Assembly (NCBI GenBank): GCA_021775315.1
Contig: JAJFIC010000052.1
Span: forward strand, 1 to 64,000
DNA from: Paracoccaceae bacterium
Lineage (GTDB): Bacteria; Pseudomonadota; Alphaproteobacteria; Rhodobacterales; Rhodobacteraceae
Direction of reading: 5' to 3'
Length of the DNA stretch: 64,000 nt
The notes under the pieces were generated by a model. That model was not told the origin of the DNA, made no database searches, and saw nothing but the letters and a program-made list of their open reading frames with translations. This document shows positions 34,137 through 43,165 of this stretch, piece after piece (position 1 is the first letter of the stretch; the number at the start of each line of letters is the position of its first letter). Made by a program: the position numbers and the translations under genes.

Positions 34137-36259
34137 CCAAATCAGCCATCAAAACATCTAAACCTCTTCGTGCTGGACTGATCGGTGCAGGATATATTGC
34201 GACCTGGCACGCCGATGCGATCAAGGCTGTTCCGGGTGTCGAACTGACCGCAATTTGCGACGTGTCTAAACCAGCAGTCGAAGGGTTGGCGGCGGCCTAT
34301 GGAGTGCGGGCCTTTACGGATCTGAAAGGTTTGATCGCTGCGGATATTTGCGACGCGGTGCATATCCTGACCCCGCCACCCGTGCACAAACCCCTGGCCG
34401 AGATGTGTCTGACGGCGGGTCTTGATGTTCTGATCGAAAAGCCTGTGGCCCTGTCGCTGGATGAAACACGCGCGATTATTGAAGCTGCGAACGCCGCTGG
34501 CCGCAAAGTCGCCGCCAGTCACAATTTTCTGGGCATACCGTCTTATACACGCTTGAAAAACCTGATGAAGTCAGGGCGTTTGGGCCGTGTCAACGCCGCC
34601 GAAATCAACTGGGTTTTCCCGCTTGCGCCGCTCAGATCCGGGCCTTTTGGCCTTTGGATGTTAGAGCAACCCGAAAACCTGCTGCTGGAACTGGGGCCAC
34701 ATTTGTTTGCCTTCGCGGTCGATTTGTTTGGCGCACCAGAGATTGAATATGTCTCGCTCGGCAAACCGATTATGATGCCGGGGGATGGCGCGCGGGCGCA
34801 GTCCTGGCGGATACTGGCGCGGGCAGGTGAGGTTGATATTACCTTTAACATTTCACTGGTTGAATCCGCCGATGATCGGTCGGTGACGCTGCGAGGCTCT
34901 GGCGGGATTGCGCGGCTGAACTATGCCGCCGATACCCTGATTGTTGAGCGGGAAAATACGTCAGACATCGTGCTGAACCCGCTGCGTCGCCAATTGTCGC
35001 TTGCTGGGCAACATCTGCGCGAAGGTTCCATAAATGCTGCGCGGCAAGTGGTGTCGCTTAATCAAAACGGGCCTTATGCGCTTGGCTTTCAGGGGGTTGT
35101 CGCCGGGTTTTATGGGGGCTTGCGCGAAGGTGCGGCCGTTGATCAGCGGTTTGACCATGTGACGATGGAAAAGGTCATGACGGCCATCGATTCCACGCTG
35201 GCGTTGCTGCCAAAGGCGGATCGCACAAAACCCAAAGCCGCGAAAGCCGCGCGTAAACCCAAGCCAAGTGTGCTGGTTATTGGCGGAACCGGCTTTATAG
35301 GGCGGCATCTGACCCGCGCGCTGGTTGCCTCGGGCCGGGATGTGCGGGTTTTAAGCCGTGGACGGACATCGCCGTTTGATGATTTGGCGGATCAGGTTGA
35401 AACCTTTTCCACGTCCTTAAAGGATCCTGACGGTCTGGCACACGCAATGCAGGGGGTTAAGGCGGTTTATCATCTTGCCAAATCCGTGGATACCACGTGG
35501 CAGGGCTGTCTTGAAAACGACGTGGCGGTCACTGAATCCATCGCCAAGGCCGCGCTGGCCGCAGGGGTTGAGCGGTTTGTCTATACCGGCACAATCGCGT
35601 CCTATGACATGTCAAATCCGGCCAACACGATCACTGAAAAAACCGGATTTGCGCCCGATATGACCGATCGCAATCTATATGCCCGATCCAAGGCAGAATG
35701 CGAAAAACGCCTGATGATGATGCATCAAAAGGATGGCCTGCCGCTTGTCATTGCGCGACCGGGCATCGTAATTGGCGCCGGTGGGCCGCTGCAACATTGG
35801 GGGATTGGCCGCTGGCACGGTGCCGGTACGGTTAAAATCTGGGGCAGCGGTAACAATATTTTGCCGTTTGTTTTGATTGATGATGTGGCGGATGGCCTGA
35901 TCCGAATGATGGAAAACGATGCGGCGATCAGTCAAAGTTTTAACCTTGTGGGTGAGGCGATGATGACCGCTCGCGGCTATTTTGATGCGATTGACACGGC
36001 AACCGGTGCGCGGATTGATGTGCGCACAGGCCCGTTTCTGGGCTATTATCTGAATGACAGCGTAAAACATGCGCTTAAAAAATACGTGCTGCGGCGGCGT
36101 AACCTTAGCCGTGCTTCACTTAGCGATTGGAAATCCCGTGCCCATTATTCTCCGTTTGAGATCACGCATCCTAAAACGTTGCTTGGTTGGCAGCCGGAAA
36201 ACGACAAAGCGACATTTATCCGACGCGCGATCACAGAGGCGAATTTGTTCGGCTTTTAG
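34133..36259 (+). CDS. Fused Gfo/Idh/MocA oxidoreductase and NAD-dependent epimerase
   Basis: This is a 708-residue two-enzyme fusion. Residues 1-360 are a Gfo/Idh/MocA oxidoreductase (LIGAGYIATWHADAI for the cofactor and VLIEKPVALSLDET with the E-K-P lysine). A charged Lys/Ala/Pro-rich linker covers about 361-377. Residues 378-700 are an extended SDR (VIGGTGFIGRHLTRAL, with Y-A-R-S-K as Y-x3-K). The two halves could pass a sugar nucleotide between them. Similar domains occur as two overlapping genes at 29725 and 30834. There is no frameshift; the linker is in frame and low in complexity, as in genuine fusions. Confidence 0.88.
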   Translation: MTKSAIKTSKPLRAGLIGAGYIATWHADAIKAVPGVELTAICDVSKPAVEGLAAAYGVRAFTDLKGLIAADICDAVHILTPPPVHKPLAEMCLTAGLDVLIEKPVALSLDETRAIIEAANAAGRKVAASHNFLGIPSYTRLKNLMKSGRLGRVNAAEINWVFPLAPLRSGPFGLWMLEQPENLLLELGPHLFAFAVDLFGAPEIEYVSLGKPIMMPGDGARAQSWRILARAGEVDITFNISLVESADDRSVTLRGSGGIARLNYAADTLIVERENTSDIVLNPLRRQLSLAGQHLREGSINAARQVVSLNQNGPYALGFQGVVAGFYGGLREGAAVDQRFDHVTMEKVMTAIDSTLALLPKADRTKPKAAKAARKPKPSVLVIGGTGFIGRHLTRALVASGRDVRVLSRGRTSPFDDLADQVETFSTSLKDPDGLAHAMQGVKAVYHLAKSVDTTWQGCLENDVAVTESIAKAALAAGVERFVYTGTIASYDMSNPANTITEKTGFAPDMTDRNLYARSKAECEKRLMMMHQKDGLPLVIARPGIVIGAGGPLQHWGIGRWHGAGTVKIWGSGNNILPFVLIDDVADGLIRMMENDAAISQSFNLVGEAMMTARGYFDAIDTATGARIDVRTGPFLGYYLNDSVKHALKKYVLRRRNLSRASLSDWKSRAHYSPFEITHPKTLLGWQPENDKATFIRRAITEANLFGF

Positions 36260-36318
36260 TGATTTCACAGGTGTAATAGGGTAAGTGACAGTAACGAGGT
36301 AAAGGGCAGAGGAATTAA

Positions 36319-37089
36319 ATGGTGCAGGACGACACCCGACCCCCAACAGGCAATGCGCTGATTGAGACAGAGCATCAACTGACCCACTACGAGCCACAGG
36401 ACATGTGGCACGGCCTGCCGACTATTCGCATCAGCAACGCCCATCTGGCGCGCAACCGGGTGGTCTCGGCACGGCGCAAAGACCCTGCTTATGTGGCGAT
36501 AGACATGCTGCGTACGCGGTTGTTGCAAGTGCTGAAAGATAAGGGCTGGAAAAGGGTTGGGATCACCTCGCCGACCGCAGGCTGTGGTAAAACATTTGTA
36601 GCGTCAAATCTGGCGATCAGTCTGGCGCGCGGCGAAAGCCGCCGGGTAGTTTTGATGGATATGGATTTGCGCACGCCGGGACTTGCGCAGATATTTGGGG
36701 TGACGGACCCGCCGGTTGCGCGTGATTATCTGTCGGGCGTCATGTTGCCAGAGGAGTATTTTTTGCGCGTCGGCCAGAATCTGGCGCTGGGGTTGAACGG
36801 CGCACCGGAACCAAGTGCTGCGGAATTGATTTTAGAGAACATGACCGGTGAAATTCTGGACGAGATGCAGGAATTACTGCAACCCGACATCATTCTTTAT
36901 GACCTGCCCCCGGCGTTGTCCCATGACGATGTGATCGCGTTTCTGCCACAGGTGGACGGTGTTTTACTGGTCGTCGGCGGCGGTGTTACCAAGGCCGAAG
37001 AGGTGCGCGCGGTTGAGCAATTGCTTGATGACAAAACCCCACTGATCGGTGCCATTCTGAACAAGGCTGAAGGTGCGCAATCAGGTTGA
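36319..37089 (+). CDS. BY-kinase-like ATPase (CpsD/CapB/Wzc-C type) without a tyrosine tail
   Basis: This is a 256-residue P-loop protein. GITSPTAGCGKTFVASNLA is Walker A, VLMDMDLRTPGLAQIFG is Walker A-prime and IILYDLPP is Walker B, as in bacterial tyrosine kinases that control polysaccharide export. The C-terminus ends LNKAEGAQSG without the usual cluster of tyrosines. It may therefore act as an ATPase partner of the GNVR protein at 21006 instead of an autokinase. ATG follows AGAGGA. It overlaps the convergent acyltransferase by 9 nt at the 3' end. Confidence 0.85.
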   Translation: MVQDDTRPPTGNALIETEHQLTHYEPQDMWHGLPTIRISNAHLARNRVVSARRKDPAYVAIDMLRTRLLQVLKDKGWKRVGITSPTAGCGKTFVASNLAISLARGESRRVVLMDMDLRTPGLAQIFGVTDPPVARDYLSGVMLPEEYFLRVGQNLALGLNGAPEPSAAELILENMTGEILDEMQELLQPDIILYDLPPALSHDDVIAFLPQVDGVLLVVGGGVTKAEEVRAVEQLLDDKTPLIGAILNKAEGAQSG

Positions 37090-38361
37090 CGTGACCGGCG
37101 GATGTGGTTTGGCGGCGAACAGTTTTTTGTGCCCGAACCGAATGGCGGGCCGTTCAATCAAATACCATGTGACCGCGCCAAGTGTCATCGACCCGGCCAA
37201 TGCGATTGCAAACACTCCCAGATATTGCAGGCCTGAAACCGTGGTGACGGGCGTTTTTCCAACAAAGGTCACGATGCCCAGATAGACAAAAACCGGATGA
37301 AACAGATACATCGAAAAGCTGAACCGCGCGATCGGTTCTAACGGCTTGAACGACAGAGCAGATTTTAAGCGAGGCAACTGACCTAACTGCATCAAAGCGA
37401 TGATAGTCGCGATGGCCAGCGCAAAGCCAACCCGGCCAAATGTCAGTTCAATAAACACCCAAACCTGCGCTGCCACGGTCATATGGGTGTAGGGATTGTT
37501 TAACAGCGGCAAGGCCAATCCAACCAGAATAAGGCCAATAACCACAGGCAGGACTGCGCCGCCCAAACGGATTGCATCCGGGCGATGCACCACCAGCCAA
37601 GCCGCCCCAAGACCCAAAGTAAACTGGCTAAGGCGCACTGGCATCGACGCATAAAGATGCCGGTAATAAAGCACCAGATCGCTGCGCCGTTCATCTATTT
37701 CCAGATCAAACAATGTGTTTTCAACAAGCTGCGGATAGGTGGTGAGGGTCCAAAGGCTCCAGCCAACGGCCAACGCTGAAAACCCTGCGACCATCAGTAA
37801 TGTACGCCTGCCGGGTCGGGCAAACAGGATCAGAAGCGGTACAATGGCGTAAAATTCCAGCTCGACCGACAGTGACCAGCTCCACGGTATGATAATATTA
37901 AGCGGGTCAAACCAAATATTATAGGCCAGAATATTGCCAAGCAGCGCAAACGACGGCCCCGGCCCGATCGAAACGATGGCCAAGGCGACGATATAAAGCG
38001 GATAGATACGGAAAAGCCGCCGGACGTAGAACTGTTTTAACTGTAAACCGCCACGGTTTTGACGCTCGCGAAACAATTGCCAGGACAACAGATATCCGGA
38101 AAGCACGAAAAAGACATCAACGCCGATATCGCCACGACGAACCAGCCCGGCGGCCCAGGGCATTGCGTCGGAAAACGACTGAAACGCTGTTTTGGAAGGC
38201 ATGGCAAATTGCAGGAAAAACCAAGCGTGAAACCCGATCACCAACAGGATCGCAACCGCGCGCAACCCGTCAAGTTGATCCATGCGGGCCGGGTTTGGTT
38301 GGTGTTGAGATGGTTCAACAAGATCAGTTTTATGCGTCACGTTTTTCGGTCTTTGCGCCAC
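37081..38361 (-). CDS. Acyltransferase family 3 membrane protein (OafA-like)
   Basis: This is a protein of about 426 residues with roughly ten membrane helices. MDQLDGLRAVAILLVIGFHA carries the conserved arginine and histidine of acyltransferase-3 proteins. GDIGVDVFFVLSGYLLSWQL and SWSLSVELEFYAIVPLLIL are also diagnostic. It moves an acyl group, often acetyl, from a cytoplasmic donor to a sugar of the polymer. The annotated start is GTG; an ATG at 38283 directly before DQLDGLR is a good alternative. It sits 79 nt downstream of a peptidase on the same strand, but its job fits the polysaccharide locus. Confidence 0.87.
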   Translation of the reverse strand: MAQRPKNVTHKTDLVEPSQHQPNPARMDQLDGLRAVAILLVIGFHAWFFLQFAMPSKTAFQSFSDAMPWAAGLVRRGDIGVDVFFVLSGYLLSWQLFRERQNRGGLQLKQFYVRRLFRIYPLYIVALAIVSIGPGPSFALLGNILAYNIWFDPLNIIIPWSWSLSVELEFYAIVPLLILFARPGRRTLLMVAGFSALAVGWSLWTLTTYPQLVENTLFDLEIDERRSDLVLYYRHLYASMPVRLSQFTLGLGAAWLVVHRPDAIRLGGAVLPVVIGLILVGLALPLLNNPYTHMTVAAQVWVFIELTFGRVGFALAIATIIALMQLGQLPRLKSALSFKPLEPIARFSFSMYLFHPVFVYLGIVTFVGKTPVTTVSGLQYLGVFAIALAGSMTLGAVTWYLIERPAIRFGHKKLFAAKPHPPVTST

Positions 38362-38440
38362 CTGTCGGCGGCTTTTGGGTGCGTTTTGACCAAGTTAAAC
38401 GATTGCACTGGCCTGTACCATGCAGAAGGTGGTTTGCGGT

Positions 38441-39811
38441 CTATTGTCCCAGACGCTCTAACAACCGGCAATAGGCGACCTGACCGCGTTCAAAATTCCG
38501 CAACCTGAAAAACTCGTTCGGGGCATGCAGGTTTTCGTCGCCGATGGAAAAGCCAAACATTGTGGTCTGCACCCCAAGTTCGTTCAAAAAAATCGACATG
38601 ACAGGGATCGAGCCACCCAGCCGTGTTGTGTAAGGTTCCTGACCATAAACTTCGGTCAGAACGTCCTTGGCAACCTGACTGGCATTGTGGCTGCGCGGCA
38701 TATTGAACGGATCGGCATTGCCGGGCAGGCGGTTGATTTCGGCCCTTACACCGGGTGGTGTGTTGTTCAGGATGTGCTGTTCGATCAACGCGAAAATAGC
38801 GTCAGGTTTCTGGTCTGCCACTAGGCGGCAGGTGATTTTGACATTGGCCTCGGCGGGGTGGACGGTTTTCGACCCCTTGCCTTGATAGCCGCCCCAAATG
38901 CCGTTCACATCCAGTGTCGGGCGGGCCCATAACCGTTCACGGGTTGAAAACCCTTTTTCGCCAAACAATTCAGGCACGCCAAGTTCGGCGATATAGGCCC
39001 CCTCATCATAAGGCACCCGCGCGATTTCATCCCGATCCTCATCGGTCAGATCAACAACATCGTCATAAAATCCCGGAACCAGAATGCGCCCGTCAAGATC
39101 CTTGAGCGAGGCAACGATCTGGCTGAGTGCCATCAGCGGATTGGCAATCGCCCCACCGTGCAAACCGGAATGTTGATCGCTTTTCGGGCCTTTGACGGTA
39201 ATTTCCAGCCCGACCAGACCTTTCAGGCCCACCACTAAATTGGGCTCGTCTGCCGTCCATTGCAGACCATCCGCCGAAAAGATCATGTCACAGGCCAGCA
39301 TCTCGTGATGAGCCGCGACAAATTCCGGCAATTGCGGCGAGCCGATTTCTTCTTGTCCCTCAAACAGGAATTTGACGTTTACCGGCAGGGCGCCCTCGCT
39401 TTTCAACATGGCCTCAAAGGCCAATATCGGGATCAGCATCCCGCCCTTATCATCCGATGCGCCGCGCCCATAGATGCGACCGTCGCGCAATTCAGGTTCA
39501 AAAGGCGGCGTGTCCCACAGATCGAACGGCTCTGCCGGTTGGACGTCGAAATGGCCGTAAATAAGGATCGTCGGCTTGTCGGCACCGGCGTGCAACCAGT
39601 CACCGTAAACCACGGGATGCCCGCCGGCTGGCATCAGTTTCGTGTTTTCAGCCCCGGCTTTAACAAGTCGATCCACGACCCATCGCCCGGCTGCGGCAAC
39701 ATCGTCCAGATAATCAGCCGAGGCCGACACCGACGGGATGCGGATGAATTCCAGCAGATCGGCAAGGTTTTCGGCTTTATGGGCGTTAAGATGGTTTTCC
39801 CAAGCGGTCAT
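38441..39811 (-). CDS. M20-family dipeptidase / metallopeptidase
   Basis: This 456-residue M20/M25/M40-type hydrolase has YGHFDVQPAEPFDLW with the first zinc histidine and DDKGG with the bridging aspartate. FEGQEEIGSPQL holds the catalytic and metal-binding glutamates, and DQHSGLHGG lies in the lid domain. Such enzymes cleave dipeptides or N-acyl/N-carbamoyl amino acids in the cytoplasm. It is the last gene of a transporter-deaminase operon, 41 nt after the deaminase. It may act on a nitrogen compound imported by that system, such as a carbamoyl intermediate of nucleobase breakdown; this is inference. Confidence 0.85.
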   Translation of the reverse strand: MTAWENHLNAHKAENLADLLEFIRIPSVSASADYLDDVAAAGRWVVDRLVKAGAENTKLMPAGGHPVVYGDWLHAGADKPTILIYGHFDVQPAEPFDLWDTPPFEPELRDGRIYGRGASDDKGGMLIPILAFEAMLKSEGALPVNVKFLFEGQEEIGSPQLPEFVAAHHEMLACDMIFSADGLQWTADEPNLVVGLKGLVGLEITVKGPKSDQHSGLHGGAIANPLMALSQIVASLKDLDGRILVPGFYDDVVDLTDEDRDEIARVPYDEGAYIAELGVPELFGEKGFSTRERLWARPTLDVNGIWGGYQGKGSKTVHPAEANVKITCRLVADQKPDAIFALIEQHILNNTPPGVRAEINRLPGNADPFNMPRSHNASQVAKDVLTEVYGQEPYTTRLGGSIPVMSIFLNELGVQTTMFGFSIGDENLHAPNEFFRLRNFERGQVAYCRLLERLGQ

Positions 39812-39852
39812 TGATCAGCCCTCCGATTGGTTTAGTGCTGCAAAACACGCGA

Positions 39853-41157
39853 TCAGGGTTTTGCCTTGGCAGGAATGGGCGCATAGCTTGCAGGATCAAC
39901 CTGTTTGGGTCGATTGGCCAGTTTTAGCTGTGCGATATTTGGCGGTGTTTCAGCGATGATTTCGCCGTGACGTATGACGGCAAGCCGGGTCGCGCGCAGG
40001 CGGATCGCCTCGATCGGGTCGGTGGCGTGTAGCAGCATCATGTTGGCGGCATTGCCCTTTTTCAGCCCGTAATTGTCTAGCTGCATGATGGCGGCGGAAT
40101 TTTTCGTGACCGCTTCAAAACACCACGCCATTTCCGCGCGGCTGGACAATTGCCCGGCATGCAGACCCATATGGGCCACGTCCAACATGTCGGCGCGGCC
40201 CAACGAATACCACGGGTCCATCACGCAATCAGATCCAAATCCGATTGTGATACCCGCAGCTTTCAGTTCCGGCACACGGGTCTGTCCACGTCGCTTGGGA
40301 TAGGTGTCGTGACGGCCTTGCAGCATGATGTTGATCAGCGGGTTTGGAATGGCGTGCAAGTTCGCCTCGGCCATCAGCGGGATCAGTTTTGAGACATAAT
40401 AATTGTCCATGGAATGCATCGAGGTCAGGTGTGATCCGGTCACGCGCCCTTGCATCCCCAATCGTGTGGTTTCGCTTGCCAGCGTTTCTACGTGACGGCT
40501 AAGCGGGTCGTCGCTTTCGTCGCAATGCATGTCGACAAGCAGGCCACGGTCAGCCGCGATTTCGCACAGCATTTTGACGGATTGCGCTCCGTCGCGCATC
40601 GTTCGTTCAAAATGCGGGATACCGCCCACGACGTCCACACCCATATCAAGCGCGCGCAGCAGATTATCCATCGCCGTAGGGTCGCGCAAAACGCCGTCTT
40701 GTGGAAAGGCCACCAATTGCAGGTCAAGATACGGTGCGACTTGTTTGCGCACCTCCAAAAGGGCCGCGACCCCTTTCAGTTCATCATCACAAATATCAAC
40801 ATGGCTGCGGATTGCACCGATGCCCATCGACACCGCCAGATCGCTATATTTAAGGGCGCGGCTGATGATGTCGTCGATTGACTGCACCGGTTTTAGTTCA
40901 CCCCAAAGCGCGATGCCTTCCAGCAGAGTGCCCGAAACGTTCATTCTGGGCGTGCCTAGTGACAGGGTGGCATCCATGTGAAAATGCGGGTCGACAAAAG
41001 GCGGTGACACCAAATGCCCCTTGGCGTCGATCACTTGCCTGGCCTCGGCCTCAATACCGGGTTCAACGGCAACAATCAGACCATCCGCACAGGCAATATC
41101 TATGTTTGTGCGGCCATCAGGCAAATTCGCGTGTTTTACGATCAGATCAATGGTCAT
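39853..41157 (-). CDS. Cytosine deaminase (CodA)-like amidohydrolase
   Basis: This 434-residue amidohydrolase has the metal-binding H-x-H in VDPHFHMDATLSLGTPR. DMHCDESDDPLSRHVETLA and GSDCVMDPWYSLGRADML closely follow the equivalent blocks of E. coli CodA. It should hydrolyse an exocyclic amino group of a pyrimidine or related ring such as creatinine. The start is ATG 41157, not the TTG one codon upstream. Stop and start share the A of TGATG with the upstream permease gene, a sign of coupling. Its place in a BMP-type import operon makes nucleobase or analogue salvage likely. Confidence 0.88.
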   Translation of the reverse strand: MTIDLIVKHANLPDGRTNIDIACADGLIVAVEPGIEAEARQVIDAKGHLVSPPFVDPHFHMDATLSLGTPRMNVSGTLLEGIALWGELKPVQSIDDIISRALKYSDLAVSMGIGAIRSHVDICDDELKGVAALLEVRKQVAPYLDLQLVAFPQDGVLRDPTAMDNLLRALDMGVDVVGGIPHFERTMRDGAQSVKMLCEIAADRGLLVDMHCDESDDPLSRHVETLASETTRLGMQGRVTGSHLTSMHSMDNYYVSKLIPLMAEANLHAIPNPLINIMLQGRHDTYPKRRGQTRVPELKAAGITIGFGSDCVMDPWYSLGRADMLDVAHMGLHAGQLSSRAEMAWCFEAVTKNSAAIMQLDNYGLKKGNAANMMLLHATDPIEAIRLRATRLAVIRHGEIIAETPPNIAQLKLANRPKQVDPASYAPIPAKAKP

Positions 41158-42101
41158 CAACGTTGCCCTTTAAACCATGGTTGTAACAATGCCGCCGGGT
41201 ATTCCGCCCGACGCGCCACGATCACCAGCGCGACAAGTGACAGAACATAAGGCGCCATCAGAAAAACCTGAGACGGCACAAAGGCGCCAACCTCGGTCTG
41301 CAAGCGCACCTGAAATGCGTCGAACGCGCCAAACAGCAAGGCCCCCAGCAAGGCCTTGCCCGGACGCCACGAGGCAAAGATGACCAAGGCGATGCAAATC
41401 CAGCCTCGCCCGTTCACCATGCCGAAAAAGAACGCGTCAAAAGCCGACATCGTTAAAAACGCGCCGCCAAGCGCCATCAGGGCAGAGCCCGCAACAATCG
41501 CACCCATCCGCAGACCGTAAACTGACAGGCCTTGAGCATCCACCGCGTCCGGATTGTCACCAACAGCGCGCAGCGCCATGCCAAGCGGGGTACGGTTCAA
41601 CACCCACCAAACAAGGGCCACCATGAACAATGCAAGCCACGTCATTGCGGTTTGCTGAAACAGCACAGGACCAAGGAAGGGCAGGTCGGATAATATCGGT
41701 ATATCAAGCGGTTGAAACGGAGTGATGCGCGGCGGAGAGGTGACCTGAGGCAAGGCCGTTCGATAGATGAAATAGCTAAGCGAGGTCGCAAACATAGTAA
41801 TCCCCAGCCCGGAAACATGCTGTGACAGGCCAAGCGGTACGGTCAAAATCGCATGCATCAGGCCAAATCCGCCGCCGACAATCGCCGCCACCAGCAAGCC
41901 GCCCCACAATCCGGCCCCCAGCCAGACCGCCATCCAGCCAGCCATCGCGCCCGCTGCAAAAATCCCCTCAATCCCAAGGTTCAGAACCCCGGCTTTTTCA
42001 CAGATCAGCGCGCCCAGCACGCCAAAGATCAGCGGGGTTGCGATGCGCAGGGCGGCAGCCCAGAAACTATCAGTCAGCAGGATGTGCAGAATATCCATCA
42101 C
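41157..42101 (-). CDS. BMP-type ABC transporter permease (YufQ/NupQ-like)
   Basis: This 314-residue permease has about nine membrane helices. TPLIFGVLGALICEKAGVLNLGIEGIF is represented here by the block GVLNLGIEGIF, and GMALRAVGDNPDAVDAQG is the cytoplasmic loop that contacts the ATPase. Both are typical of the nucleoside/basic-membrane-protein importer family. It overlaps the other permease by 4 nt and the deaminase by 1 nt, so the operon order is binding protein, ATPase, permease, permease, deaminase, peptidase. It forms one half of the membrane channel. Confidence 0.9.
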   Translation of the reverse strand: MMDILHILLTDSFWAAALRIATPLIFGVLGALICEKAGVLNLGIEGIFAAGAMAGWMAVWLGAGLWGGLLVAAIVGGGFGLMHAILTVPLGLSQHVSGLGITMFATSLSYFIYRTALPQVTSPPRITPFQPLDIPILSDLPFLGPVLFQQTAMTWLALFMVALVWWVLNRTPLGMALRAVGDNPDAVDAQGLSVYGLRMGAIVAGSALMALGGAFLTMSAFDAFFFGMVNGRGWICIALVIFASWRPGKALLGALLFGAFDAFQVRLQTEVGAFVPSQVFLMAPYVLSLVALVIVARRAEYPAALLQPWFKGQR

Positions 42102-43165
42102 GCGGCCCCTTTACGCACAATCAGGATGCGATAGCGGGCGGTAAAGCCGCCGATCAACACACAGATCAGGGAAAGGGCGACAACCAAATCGGCCAGATAA
42201 CTGGAAACCCCCATTGCGCGGCTCATGCTATCAGCACCGACAAAAACAGATGCGATAAACACGGCTGAAATGACCACGCCAATCGGTGACAGCCCGGCCA
42301 ACATGGCCACAACGATGCCGGTATAGCCAAATCCGGGCGACAGGTCTGCGGTCAGGTAGCCTTTCAAACCGGCGACCTCGCTGACACCGGCCAAACCGGC
42401 AAGGGCACCTGAAACGACTGCGGCCCCCATCAAGGTTCTTTTGACGCCAATGCCAGCATGCAGGGCGGCGGCGGCGTTTTCGCCAACGGCGCGCAGTTTG
42501 AAGCCCCAGACGGTTTTTGACAACATGATCTGGGCGATTACAGCGGCGATCAGCGCGATAATCAAACCGGCATGGATGCGCATCCGTGGCAATAATTGCG
42601 GTAGCATTCCGGCGTCGAGAATAGGTTCAGATTGCGGCCAGCCCATGCCCATCGGGTCTTTTAGCGGGCCTTCCAGCATCATTTGCAGAAAGATCAGGAT
42701 GATGAAATTCAGCAGCAAGGTCGTGACCACCTCATCCGCACCAAACCGGGTTTTCAGATATGCAGGCCCCGCCATGCCAGCCGCACCTGCCGCCGCACCT
42801 GTTAGCAAAATGATCGGAATGAGGATAATGCCGGGGGCGTCTATCAAGCCGGTGCCGACCGTAACGGCGGCCATCGCGCCAAGGTAAAACTGCCCCTCAG
42901 CGCCGATATTCCAAAGCCGTGCCCGAAACGCCAGTGTCGCCGCCAGCCCGGTGAAAATCAGCGGCGTGGCGCGGGTCAGCATTTCCGTGAACGCAAAGGT
43001 TGAACCGAATATGCCTTTGGCCATCTGGCCATAAGCCTCAAGAATATTTGCCCCGGCAAAGGCCAGCGGAATGGCGGCCAACAGCAAGGCAATCAAGGCT
43101 GACGCAACCGGCACCCCAAGCGTTAGGGCGCGTGACGGGGTTTCGCGCGGCTCAAACCGGATCAT
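42098..43165 (-). CDS. BMP-type ABC transporter permease (YufP/NupP-like)
   Basis: This 355-residue permease has about ten hydrophobic segments. RLWNIGAEGQFYLGAMAAV and GFKLRAVGENAAAALHAGI are hallmark blocks of the nucleoside/branched-compound permease family (compare NIGAEGQ and G-x-N-x-x-A-A). It pairs with the shorter permease gene, overlapping it by 4 nt at one side and the ATPase gene by 4 nt at the other. It imports the ligand delivered by the BMP-type lipoprotein-like binding protein. Confidence 0.9.
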   Translation of the reverse strand: MIRFEPRETPSRALTLGVPVASALIALLLAAIPLAFAGANILEAYGQMAKGIFGSTFAFTEMLTRATPLIFTGLAATLAFRARLWNIGAEGQFYLGAMAAVTVGTGLIDAPGIILIPIILLTGAAAGAAGMAGPAYLKTRFGADEVVTTLLLNFIILIFLQMMLEGPLKDPMGMGWPQSEPILDAGMLPQLLPRMRIHAGLIIALIAAVIAQIMLSKTVWGFKLRAVGENAAAALHAGIGVKRTLMGAAVVSGALAGLAGVSEVAGLKGYLTADLSPGFGYTGIVVAMLAGLSPIGVVISAVFIASVFVGADSMSRAMGVSSYLADLVVALSLICVLIGGFTARYRILIVRKGAA

